A DNA stretch of 16,524 nt from Candolleomyces eurysporus (Eukaryota > Basidiomycota > Agaricomycetes > Agaricales > Psathyrellaceae), in NCBI GenBank assembly GCA_027579435.1, contig JANBPK010000046.1:1-16524 (forward strand), written 5' to 3'. The stretch's first letter is position 1; each line of letters begins with the position of its first letter. The notes under the pieces were generated by a model. The model saw nothing but the letters and a program-made list of their open reading frames with translations. It ran no database searches and was not told the DNA's origin. The position numbers and the translations under genes were made by a program. Below are positions 1 to 7,425 of the stretch, piece by piece.

Positions 1-405
1 CAGGGAGGGGGCACAAACGACGACGCCAGCGTCGTCGTTGGCAGAGCAGAAACCATTGAGGGGAGAGANGGGGGGGAAGGGGGAAAGGGGGCATTTTTAC
101 TGACCTTTTCGCAGCGGTCCGCGTGCTGGGAGGGTGCCACGTCAGCTGGCGACGATGGAGAAANGGGGGGAGGGCACTTACCTGCCCGGTTTCTTTGCTT
201 TGCCGCCAGCCTGGCGGTCTTCCTCCTCGATTCCGCGCTCGTCAGTGACGTCGAACTCGACGTCACTGTCGTTCCCCTCCTCCTCCCCCTTCTTCCTCCT
301 GGTCCTCCTCCCGGAGCCCCCTGTGGCGGGGGACCGATCCCGCTTGCAAGCGGGTGCTTTGATGGGGGACGCTGGTGCTGGGTTCTTGCGCGTACCGACG
401 GGCAT
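1..405 (-). CDS. 5' part of an unrecognised split gene encoding a charged, low-complexity protein
   Basis: I do not recognise this gene. An ATG at 405 opens a frame of 74 codons ending at a GTAAGT donor just after 182. A 56 bp intron (181-126) ends at a CAG, and a 21 nt exon (125-105) is followed by a GTCAGT donor at 104. The second intron has no acceptor before the window edge, so the gene continues outside. The frame stays open across the first junction. The predicted N-terminus of about 81 residues is rich in Pro, Ser, Lys, Arg, Asp and Glu, with a basic patch (GRRTRRKK) followed by an acidic stretch and another basic patch (KAKKPG). That suits a disordered nuclear protein, but no domain is visible. 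The frame also runs upstream of 405 to an ATG at 522, so the start is uncertain. High CpG content separates it from the decayed repeats at 840-9600. It may be a host gene or part of a young transposable element. Confidence 0.42.
16..39. repeat. Perfect 11 bp inverted repeat with a 2 nt loop
   Basis: AACGACGACGC at 16-26 is followed by CA and then by its exact reverse complement at 29-39. It lies inside the predicted second intron of the partial gene. It could form a small cruciform or RNA hairpin; no function is shown. Confidence 0.8.
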
Positions 406-468
406 GTTGTGTGGTTGTTGGGCGACGTCGAAAGCTGGGTGGTGGTGGTAGAAGGAAAGGACAGGGAG

Positions 469-612
469 CTGTGACAGTGTCACAGGCGCGGGATCACAGT
501 GAGTCACGGGCGCGCATTCCATGGAATGCTGACAAATCCCGGGCTCACAGGTCAGCCAGCGCGCCCGTGGCTGACATGTTGGCCACGGGACCCAATTCCG
601 TGGAATGCTGAC
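469..612. repeat. Cluster of short palindromes and a direct repeat upstream of the partial gene
   Basis: Three structures can be read directly. CTGTGACA-G-TGTCACAG (469-485) is a perfect palindrome about one central base. GTCAGCCA (551-558) and TGGCTGAC (568-575) are perfect 8 bp inverted arms around a 9 nt GC-rich loop. ATTCC-A/G-TGGAATGCTGAC occurs at 516-533 and again at 595-612, 79 bp apart with one difference. The GCTGAC/GTCAGC core recurs in both the direct and the inverted repeats. The cluster lies directly upstream of the minus-strand ATG at 405, so it could be a promoter with dyad binding sites. Alternatively it could be subterminal repeats of a DNA transposon. Confidence 0.6.
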
Positions 613-633
613 TCATTTTAAATCCAATAAATA

Positions 634-832
634 CAGAAAAAAATCGAAAGAAATCAGGAAAATCGGGAAAAATAAAAATAAAAATAAATTTCAATCCATT
701 AAATTGGAAAAAATCGGAAAAAATCGGAAAAAATCGGAAAAATCACGAAAAATCACGAAAATCACGAAAGAAATCACGAAAAATCACGAAAAATTAGGAA
801 AAATTAGGAAAAATCAAAAATAAATTGAATCT
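634..832. repeat. A-rich minisatellite with a 9-11 bp unit of AAAAATCGG / AAAAATCACG type
   Basis: About 200 bp of degenerate tandem repeats of a short A-rich unit. Variants are grouped in order: AAAAATCGGA near 707-740, AAATCACGA near 741-792, then AAAATTAGG near 790-815. Grouping of variants suggests local expansion. CpGs inside the units remain intact, unlike the DNA from 840 onward. The open frame across it, rich in Lys, Asn and Ile, is a by-product of the repeat. Confidence 0.8.
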
Positions 833-904
833 TAAATACCAAAAATCAGAGAATAATTGGGAAATTTTAGAAAGTCAATAACAAAAGCATACCATTTGTA
901 ATGC

Positions 905-1175
905 CACCTAGCAGTCCATGTAGACTCCATATGGACTCCACAATGCAAAATCTACATAGACTCCGCAATGTAGACTCCATATAGACTCCACAAAATGGAC
1001 TCCACATGGACTCTACCAGATATTCTTTGGTTTGGGTGAATTTGTGGACTCTTTGTGGACTTTTTGTGGACCCAATGTGGACTTTTTTTTCCAGTTTTTT
1101 CAGCCAAAATTCTTAAAGGAGTCCAGTGGAGTCCATGTGGAGTCCATGGAGTCTATGTAGAGTCCACGTGGATTT
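905..1175. repeat. Inverted array of GACTCC / GGAGTC motifs (MITE-like or terminal structure)
   Basis: Between 912 and 1015 there are about seven copies of (T/G)GACTC(C/T) or AGACTCC on the plus strand, mostly in the context TAGACTCCATATGGACTCCA. Between 1118 and 1166 there are about five copies in the reverse sense (GGAGTCCATG, GGAGTCTATG, AGAGTCCAC). The two halves are imperfect reverse complements and can fold back on each other. The middle (1045-1085) carries four GTGGAC copies spaced about 14-16 bp apart. It lies just beyond the tyrosine recombinase end of the retrotransposon, so it could be that element's terminal structure or an independent foldback element. No matching motif cluster was seen near 6200-6600, at the other end. 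Confidence 0.6.
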
Positions 1176-1307
1176 GTTGGTTAGTGTAAAGTCCTCACAA
1201 AAATGTTGCTATTGAAAAGTTCTTGAAGCTGCCCCTCATTGCTAAGTGCTAGGTGTGCCTGTGTAAGCAGGGCATGTTGCGGCACTTGAGCAAACAAGGG
1301 GACGATC

Positions 1308-2529
1308 TTAAGCCAGGTATGTAGCTGAGTGAAGGGCTGGAGGCTTGTAAGTGAGGTTATGAGGGAGGACCCAATGAAGGGATTTTGAGAGAAAATGAAG
1401 GCAATTCTGATTGATATCAATGTAAACTTTGTAAGCATCACCTAACCCACCAGCTGAGGAGCTGCATTTTGTGGTCCTGGCACCCAGCTGCTGCAGCGGA
1501 TGATGCGGCACTGCACCTGAAACTGTGACCAGCAAAGTCCTTCAACTTGTAACCAGCGGCCTGAAGAGCAAACTGTATGGTTTTGATGAAGAACTTGTGC
1601 GAGAGGGGTGATCTATTTGGATTGTGGAAAAGTGGACCATCAGGGTCAGACAGATCTTTGGCAAACAATTTGTTTAGGGCTGCAACTGGGCAAGTGGTGG
1701 TGCCTGGAGCTGCTGCAAGATAAATGGAGATGGCCTTGCAGAAAGGGTCTGTCTTGGAAGCAGGCAGGTTGAGGCAAGCATGGGTGGGGTTGCTAGAGTC
1801 GGGATAAAACTCAATTGAATGGCAAGTGGGGTGGCTGGACATGCTAAATGCTTTCCCTGCTTTGACTGTGAATTCACTGCATCGAAGGAAACCTAAGAAT
1901 GCCATGCAGGTTGCAGTGTAGACTTTGAAGTGCCCTGGGTTGGAGGTGGCAGAGCAGGTCTTGGAGTATGGGAAGTGTGATGGGCATTTTACACGTGGTA
2001 TCACATTCTCCATGATAACACTTGATTCCCTAGATGAGACGTTAAATGATTGGGGAAGTGCATGGTGCAAAAGGGAGATCAAGATCTGTGTGCATGGATT
2101 TGACGTGACTGAGATATTGCTTGATGGTTTTTGGTTGGATCTTCCTGCTGAAACTGGCAACCCAAGACATGATGGCCATCTGTGATGCTGGCAGCAGAGA
2201 CCCATCACTGTTGTAGAAATGGTGTTGTCTTGCAAAACGGAGGAATGATTGCTGTCCAACGTTGTATGTTTTTTGGGTGCTTGATGCAAGTCCATGCTAA
2301 AGATAGAATACAATGAACAGGGGCCATTGTGGGTGGCGCTCATACCACCAATGCAGAGGCACTTCTTGGAGGGCTCCTGAAAAAGATCGGGTGCAAGAGA
2401 AAACATATATGTGAAAGAGAAACGGGAGGCAGCATTAGCAACTGAATTTTTGGAAGATGATAACCAAACAGAAGAAAATGAAAAATCGAGGAGGCATGTG
2501 AAGTGGAGGAATTGATAGATCAGGTGCAT
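1308..2529 (-). pseudogene. Tyrosine recombinase of the DIRS-order element, frameshifted before the catalytic tyrosine
   Basis: A 363-codon frame (2529-1438) begins with the end of the RNase H region (WLSSSKNSVANAASRF at about residues 22-37) and runs into a phage-integrase-fold recombinase. Motifs present are GFLRCSEF with the first catalytic Arg near residue 216, and GHSFR (334-338), the H-x-x-R box. The frame then ends early at LLSWWVR. The expected continuation, DAYKVYIDI with the nucleophile tyrosine, follows at once in another frame and runs to 1308. One extra G near 1439 explains the break. HSFRCSAAS and LLSWW differ from the usual HSFRRGAAS and LLGRW pattern (stated from memory of the family) through changes in CpG context. 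In a live element the enzyme would integrate the circular cDNA; this copy cannot make a full-length enzyme. Confidence 0.82.
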
Positions 2530-2547
2530 GGTATCTGGTGATTGGAT

Positions 2548-3068
2548 TTAGAGGTTGTTCAGGGATGCATGAACAGCTTTGTTGTCAACATGAAACACAG
2601 TGTGTTTGCCACAGAATCGCTCTCCCCAGCATGCTACTGCATACAAAACAGCATACATCTCTTTTACTTGAATGTGTTGTTTTTTGAGCCGCTGTGGGGT
2701 ATGCCTGGAGAACCACTGGTTGCCAAGAATGCCACCAATGCCCTTGGTACTGCTGGCATCAGTATATACATGGATTGCATCACACTTGGGCAAGATAAAA
2801 TGAATACCGTTCCATTGGATGGCCATGCTGTGCCGCATGAGATATCCTTCTGTGCTAGGGCTGGGATCCGGCAACTTGCTAGCAGAAATGTGAATGTAGC
2901 CTGGAAATCATAGAGAGCCTGGATGAAGGCCCTGGACATTGGGATGACTTGTGAGCAAAACTGGAGGTATCCAGTTGGTTGCTCAAGATCGTAAAGCAAA
3001 CAATTGTGCCAGGAGTTGAGGAGTTCCTGAAGATCATCAAGCTTTTGAGGAGAGAGGCAAGCTTCCAT
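2548..3068 (-). pseudogene. RT connection and RNase H domain of the DIRS-order element
   Basis: From 3068 the frame encodes the RT thumb/connection (MEACLSPQKLDDLQELLNSW, then TGYLQFCSQVIPMSRAFIQALYDFQ), which is typical of DIRS-type RTs. A frameshift near 2880-2900 moves the reading into the 2874-2548 frame. That frame holds an RNase H fold with VYTDAS, then KEMYAVLYAVACW, then FHVDNKAV, giving the first three acidic catalytic residues. The fourth is expected in the ADAASRF motif, which lies at the start of the recombinase frame and reads NAASRF, an Asp-to-Asn change. RNase H removes RNA from the RNA:DNA hybrid during reverse transcription. The short spacing to the recombinase frame (stop at 2548, next ATG at 2529) is normal for these elements. 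Confidence 0.8.
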
Positions 3069-3125
3069 AGCAACAGAGTTGAGTTTGATGCCAAGAAATT
3101 CAATACATGTTGTAGGTCCCTCAAT

Positions 3126-3952
3126 CTAGGTGAGATGGGTTTGGAACACTGCAAGAAAATCATTGAGGTAATGGCAGAAACATGTGGGAATGTGATGTTT
3201 GAGGATCCAGTGGAGAGCCTCCATGAATAAATTGAAGATATATGGGGCTGAGCAAAGCCCAAACACAAGAACAATATCATGATAAAGTTGATTGTCCCAA
3301 GAAAATCTGAGTAGATGCCAATCTTCCTTCTGCACAGGAATATGTTGAAAAGTGGATTCAAGGTTGAGTTTGACCATGAGTGAGCTTTGGGCAAAGTCTA
3401 CTAGATTGGAGACCGTGCAGTGGAATGTATCATATTCAATGGTAGTTTTTTTGTCAGGAATACCGTTGTTGACTGAGGACCCTTTGGGCCATAAGAGATA
3501 ATGTATGCGACAGACCTTTGATGAGTGTGGGTTGTTGCCTCCAGTGGAGAGCAGCCAAAATTGGAGAGTGGTGGTTGGTCAAAAGAACTGAGTGAGCAGT
3601 TATTGGCAAGCTGGAGACTGATGTCATGGGACATCTTGTCAAAGTGTGTAAGTGCGGATTTAAGATTGGAACAAGACTGCAGGAGGGAGCAGTCTCCAGT
3701 GAATCCCACAATGGCACCATATCTAATGATGTGTGTTATAGTATCAACAAACTTGCGATCCAGGTATTCTGATAGATAGTGGGACCATGCAAGTGGATTG
3801 AGAGTGGAAGAGACAGTTGGAATATGAACGGTATTTGAAGGTGGTAGGTTGCATTGCGGGTCTGAATTAGGGTGTTTTGGAGGTATAGTAAAAGGAGGAA
3901 ACTGAAGAGAATGATAAATAAAATTAGCAGTTGAGTCTGGACCGTTAGCCAA
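3126..3952 (-). pseudogene. Reverse transcriptase core of the DIRS-order element, catalytically dead
   Basis: The frame 3952-3401 carries the N-terminal RT segment (NPLAWSHYLSEY, RYGAIVGFTGDC, SYGPKGP). A one-base loss near 3474-3478 then shifts reading to the frame holding NNGIPDKK and the palm motifs at 3377-3126. Motif A reads KLNLESTF instead of KLDL..., motif B region reads VFGLCSAPYIFNLF, and motif C reads YLNDF instead of YLDDF. Both Asp-to-Asn changes are G-to-A on the coding strand after a C, so they are CpG-to-CpA. An in-frame TAG follows at 3128-3126, after which the same frame resumes at 3068. The order and wording of the motifs match DIRS-type RT rather than LINE or Copia RT. Confidence 0.85.
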
Positions 3953-4019
3953 AGCAAGGCTAGGTCAAGTGAGCAAAGAGGCAGGTAGGTCACCCACCCT
4001 GCCAGTATTCTACATAGTT

Positions 4020-4852
4020 TTGGGGTGTGTCTGACCATGATGATCAGACTTGCCACAGAGTAAGCAAGTGTGTGAACGGTTCCATGGGCATACAGGAGCA
4101 GTGCACCTTCACTGCATTGAAATTCCTGCATATCGTGACCAAGCCAGGGATGGATGATGCGGTTGTTATGGGCTTGCTTAACTCAGTTACACAAGCAAGG
4201 TGAAGGGGGCCAAGAACGGGAGTGGTAGGCTGGGAGAAGTCTGGGGTGGTTCCTAGTATCACTGAACAGGTAGCCATGAACACCACCCAATGGATGACTT
4301 GTGGTTTGTCAAAGAGATGGAGGCAAAGGTGCCAGAAGCGGAACTTGAGAGAAGTTGGAGTAGAGAGATCTTCCTTGAATATGAGAGAGGAGATCCTTCC
4401 TTCAGCTGGTTGAAGGGCTAGGGGGTTCGTCGGGGTTGGGAGTGCCACGGCGGGGTTGCTTTGCTGGGTGGTCAGGATCGGATGTAGTTTGTTTGCAATT
4501 CGTAAGTCTAAGGTCAGCAAGGGTTTGATTGTCCGACAAAAGATCAACACTTGAAGAAGCAGATCTGATGGGGTTGATCAGTTTGGGGCTTGCAAGTGTC
4601 CAGAGTTGTTGGAGGAGCTCTGGGGCACATTCTGAGTATTTCTGGTCGAGGAGGGCAACAGCGGCAGCGAGTTCTGCAGAGCTTGTAGAGCACGGTATAG
4701 CAGACTCTGCAGCATTAAGAACATTGTTGACTAGGTTACATACTATGAAAGGGCCAAGGCGGATTTTGACTTTCGTGATGATAACAAAATAGATCCGGAT
4801 ATAGGTGATGAGAAAGTTGGAGTCAATTTCGGTCTTGGTGTAGATGGCAAGG
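4020..4852 (-). pseudogene. gag/pol linker of the retrotransposon with a Cys/His zinc-binding motif
   Basis: The stretch before the RT has open frames without recognised enzymatic domains. One segment (about 4720-4500) reads SSAELAAAVALLDQKY and ELLQQLWTLASPKL, apparently helical and then basic. A second frame from 4410 runs open for about 90 codons into VTICRNFNAVK at about 4138-4106. Reading in another frame from about 4104 gives CTAPVCPWNRSHTC and then LLCGKSDHHGQTHP. Together these make a Cys/His-rich knuckle of the kind expected for nucleic-acid binding before the RT, split by a one-base frameshift. CpG is somewhat commoner here than in the RT and recombinase region, so part of it may have a different history. 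I cannot assign the 4140-4850 part to a family. Confidence 0.5.
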
Positions 4853-4936
4853 GTTATGCACTAGAAAGAGGACTAGCACCGGAAAGTGTTGGGGAAGGGG
4901 TTTATACAAGTAAGCAAGAGAGTAGATTCTTGAGAA

Positions 4937-4963
4937 CAAGCTGAGGAGTTACTGCTCAGCTTG
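4937..4963. repeat. Perfect 9 bp inverted repeat with a 9 nt loop in the LTR-like segment
   Basis: CAAGCTGAG (4937-4945) and CTCAGCTTG (4955-4963) are exact reverse complements. On the minus strand this lies downstream of the TATATAG stretch, so the RNA could form this stem near its 5' end. Confidence 0.75.
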
Positions 4964-5047
4964 CACTACCTATATACTGTACAAGCTACTGTGCCGCAGT
5001 CCATGCTGAGGCATACATTGGTAATTACGCAGTCCAGCTAGGTAATA

Positions 5048-5076
5048 GTCCATAGTCCATAGTCAATCCATAGTCC
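5048..5076. repeat. Short direct repeats of TAGTCCA
   Basis: TAGTCCATAGTCCATAGTC is followed by AATCCATAGTCC, giving three TAGTCCA-type units and a partial one in tandem inside the LTR-like segment. Such short tandem repeats are common in LTR U3 regions. Confidence 0.65.
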
Positions 5077-5091
5077 TAAGTTACTAAGTAT

Positions 5092-5121
5092 GCAGTTTGG
5101 CATTACAAAGTGCCAAACTGC
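5092..5121. repeat. Perfect 11 bp inverted repeat GCAGTTTGGCA / TGCCAAACTGC
   Basis: The arms at 5092-5102 and 5111-5121 are exact reverse complements around an 8 nt loop. The hairpin lies in the U3-like part of the LTR-like segment. Confidence 0.8.
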
Positions 5122-5179
5122 GGTCATCGTTTGCAGTCCTAGTGTTACTAAGAGNAAAAAAAAGATACTACTGGGGTTA

Positions 5180-6085
5180 TTACATAACAGTGGTTTTCTT
5201 CAGGCTGATGGTGGATGAACCAGCAGTCTTGCAGTGGGCATGTAAGAACTTGCTGGCAAGTTTGGAATCCTGGTGAGCCCAGAGATTGTAGTAGCCTCTG
5301 CGCATTTCCTGTCGGTGGCAAAGGAAGAAATTGACATGGTAGTTGACAACTGTGGCCCATGTGTACTCAGAGGCAACCTTGTGGAGGTTTGCTGTATACT
5401 GGAAGAGCTTGGAAAGGGCAGCGGCGGATGAGGGGGATGCATAGTGGACAACTATCCCAAAATATACTTGCAGGGGAATCATGAGCAAAGTGATGTCCTT
5501 AAAATCCTTCAAGGTGGTCTCGTTGGAGGCAATCTCAAGTGAGTTGCCAATGAGCTGCAATGTTTTCTTCTGATTCTTCTCCTAGTAGCAAAGGTTGAGC
5601 TTCCATAGGTGATAAGGGTTGAAAGTATGCATGATAATTGCATTGATCGTGGCCTCCTCGACGTGGGGAAAGGAGTGATCAATATAAGGGGTTTCATACA
5701 TACCAGATGCTGAGGTGGCAGTCAGTGGAGGAACAAATCCTGCTTGAGGTGTTCTGGGAGCTTGAGAGGCAGGAGGAAGCTGCATTTGGGTGCCAGATGA
5801 TGGGGGAGGAATGAGGGGAAGTGAGGCTTGCTGCTGATGTGACAACAAAGAGGTCAACAAGGAGAGCGTGGAGAGCCTGGCCTCGATTTCGTTCATCACT
5901 GACTTTTGAATCTCAGCTGTGATGGATTTGATGAGCGCACATGTGCTCTCGTCCTGAGGGTTTGTTTCTTTATCGGCCATTTTTTTGTTGCAGAGCTGGA
6001 GCTGATGTGCATCATAGGTGTCTTTAGAGATGAACTTCCCGTTGATGCGGTAGGGAATGGTTGGCAACTTGAGGAGTGTATGCAT
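5180..6085 (-). pseudogene. gag-like first ORF of the DIRS-order retrotransposon, with one in-frame stop
   Basis: The ATG at 6085 (MHTLLKLPTIPYRINGKF) follows the TATA box by about 86 bp. The frame runs to a TAG at 5584-5582 and resumes in the same frame, without a shift, down to 5180, so a single stop interrupts about 300 codons. The N-terminal third has a charged segment (MADKETNPQDESTC) and a helical one (IKSITAEIQKSVMNEIEARLS). The middle is rich in Pro, Gln and Ser. The C-terminal part is conserved-looking (HTFNPYHLWKLN, NSLEIASNETTLKDFKD, ASEYTWATVVNYHVNFF). It resembles the first ORF of agaricomycete tyrosine-recombinase retrotransposons as I remember them and presumably encoded a nucleoprotein. 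The last codons run into the LTR-like insertion. An earlier in-frame ATG at 6208 lies upstream of the TATA box and is unlikely to be used. Confidence 0.65.
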
Positions 6086-6170
6086 GAAGAAAACAAAAAA
6101 GAGAAAGCACAAGATTGTTCTGTGAGCACGTGTGCAGAGAGATGATGTCTTGCTCCACAGTGCTCTCCTG

Positions 6171-6178
6171 TATTTATA
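6171..6178 (-). promoter_or_regulatory. TATA box of the retrotransposon first ORF
   Basis: TATAAATA reads on the minus strand in the context CACATATAAATACAGG. It lies 86 bp before the proposed ATG at 6085 and is followed by a pyrimidine-rich leader (CATCATCTCTCTGCAC). Confidence 0.5.
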
Positions 6179-6884
6179 TGTGTCCATGTCTGTGGCTGAT
6201 GCGGTCATGAATGTCCTATGATTAAATAAAAAGAGACAAGAGAGAAGTTAAAACACAATGAGAATAGTTGGTAAAAGAAGAGAAATGATAAACGAGGAGA
6301 AAACAATGATGCATCATTGTGCAAGAAGGTGCTTTGAGTTGAGCATGGTGCTGTTGACATCTCATTGACCCTGAGCAACACCTTTGCTCAATTCTATTTT
6401 GAAGAGATCTTTTGCCCATGCATACTCCAATTATCATTCCATGATCAGAAGCTTCTTGTTGAAATGCAAAATGCCTCAATTCCTGGCTATACACTGAAAA
6501 AAAATGTAATTTTTCAACATAAAAAATTTAGATGCATTATTTTGCAGTATGTCTGTCATTTCAAAACACCCTTCCTGTGTACCTAAGGTACAATATACCC
6601 CAATTCCTTGTGCTGCTCAAGTATAATTGAGAGTAAGGTTGCCTTAAGGATATTTGTTATCTTTTGGTCATGCTGTGTAAGCTATAATGTACTTTATTAT
6701 GCTCTTTAATGTTCACTAAATCCACAAAAAATGAACACAATTGTATCAACACAGATCTTGGTGCTGTGCATATAGACCCTNCTGCATCTCAGGAGATCAT
6801 GTTCCCATAGCACATCCTGAGTTTCTCTCCCTCAGACTCTCCTCTGAGTTTTCTCACATATCATATCAGAGCAAGAGCCTAGCT
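6179..6884. other. AT-rich, CpG-poor spacer without a recognisable gene
   Basis: This is the region upstream of the retrotransposon promoter. The open frames are short, lack known motifs and have no plausible splice partners. The left terminal repeat of the retrotransposon would be expected here but could not be matched to the other end by eye. CpG dinucleotides are almost absent, as in the other decayed repeats. Confidence 0.5.
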
Positions 6885-6899
6885 AGCCTGTTGAAGTGC

Positions 6900-7020
6900 C
6901 ATGAACACAAATCAATACCATGTAGTCCAGAAGCTGGAGCATCCAGCTGGGACAAGATCACACTTGTTTCATGTGATTTGTGTGAGGGAATCTTGTTGCT
7001 AGACGGTCCAGTTGAACTTG
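6900..7020 (+). repeat. Diverged ~110 bp dispersed repeat, copy 1
   Basis: This stretch is similar to the reverse complement of 9335-9470. The longest shared block is GTGTGAGGGAATCTTG, preceded in both by ACACTTG-(3)-TCATGTGAT; AGTCCAGA and GTCCAG are also shared. Chance open frames over the two copies read alike (SCDLCEGILLLDGP against SCDVCEGILPIGSP), which reflects DNA similarity and does not show a gene. I estimate about 70% identity by eye. Confidence 0.65.
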
Positions 7021-7094
7021 GGACCCTTTCAATGGATTGACCATTATCCCCAGTGAAAAATCAATCAGAATTGGATCAGAAGCTGAGTGGAACT

Positions 7095-7158
7095 GCGAGG
7101 CCTTGTCAGAGCTTGCCAGAAATTCTGGCATTTCTGGCAAGCTCTAACAAAGCCTTGC
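7095..7158. repeat. 28 bp near-perfect inverted repeat with an 8 nt loop
   Basis: The arms at 7095-7122 and 7131-7158 match at 25 of 28 positions, with the inner 15 bp perfect (AGAGCTTGCCAGAAA against TTTCTGGCAAGCTCT). The three mismatches are all transitions. A nested palindrome, TGCCAGAA-A-TTCTGGCA (7114-7130), uses one arm and the loop, so two alternative foldings exist. It sits about 75 bp inside repeat copy 1. Confidence 0.85.
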
Positions 7159-7264
7159 AAGACCAGCTAGATTACTGCCCTAAAACCCAGATTCCCAGAT
7201 AGGTCCTGGAGCAATAGATTGTCAAATTGTGTGTTCTTGAGATTTCTCATGGGGCCTCACTTTT

Positions 7265-7425
7265 CCAGAATGGGTCAGATTCTATCAGATTAATTCAGAC
7301 CATGAGAGACACTATCAGAAGTGGTTGGGGGGGCACAAAACTGTGCATTTTCATAATATCAATACATTTGGCCTCAATTAATGTACATATCAGAGACTAT
7401 CAGGCACCGTCAGAAACCATCTGGT
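7265..7425. repeat. Loose array of TATCAGA / GTCAGA motifs
   Basis: GGTCAGATT, CTATCAGATT, CTATCAGAAG, TATCAGAGAC, TATCAGGC and GTCAGAAACC all occur within about 140 bp. The spacing is irregular, so this is motif clustering rather than a tandem repeat, and it could partly be chance. Confidence 0.35.

Larger units (their letters stand above)
4853..5189 (-). mobile_element. Solo-LTR-like insertion inside the DIRS-order element
   Basis: On the minus strand the stretch starts TGTTATGTAATAACCCC at 5189 and ends near CATAAC at 4853. The two ends are short inverted copies, TGTTATG against CATAAC(C), with the last base off. Inside are features common in fungal LTRs: a TATATAG stretch (about 4970), a hairpin CAAGCTGAG...CTCAGCTTG (4937-4963), a TATAAAC (about 4901), and a second hairpin at 5092-5121. 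It begins exactly where the gag-like frame loses its coding character and contains no coding sequence of its own. I could not find a matching target-site duplication (GTGGT on one side, GCAAG on the other), so the boundary at 4853 is uncertain. A partial or decayed LTR element is the alternative. Confidence 0.5.
1308..6178 (-). mobile_element. Decayed DIRS-order (tyrosine recombinase) retrotransposon, possibly Ngaro-like
   Basis: The minus strand carries, in order, a TATA box, a gag-like ORF, a zinc-binding motif, reverse transcriptase, RNase H and a tyrosine recombinase. RT-RNase H followed by a tyrosine recombinase defines the DIRS order. I saw no DNA methyltransferase domain, which agrees with the Ngaro type known from fungi, but the split direct repeats expected of Ngaro could not be found by eye. 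The element is dead. Frameshifts occur near 4105, 3476, 2890 and 1439, in-frame stops at 5584 and 3128, and RT catalytic aspartates are replaced. An LTR-like insertion sits at about 4853-5189. Outer limits are approximate: 1308 is the end of the recombinase frame and 6178 the TATA box. Confidence 0.82.

Noticed and set aside
605..823. Lys/Asn/Ile-rich frame of 72 codons
   Set aside because: It is a direct translation of the A-rich minisatellite and has no independent coding support.
4853..5194. Target-site duplication flanking the LTR-like segment
   Set aside because: The five bases on each side (GCAAG and GTGGT) do not match, so no duplication is claimed.
850..6600. Split direct repeats or inverted terminal repeats of the DIRS-order element
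   Set aside because: I compared 850-1430 with 6200-6600 by eye and found no convincing shared block, so none is reported. A computed self-alignment could change this.
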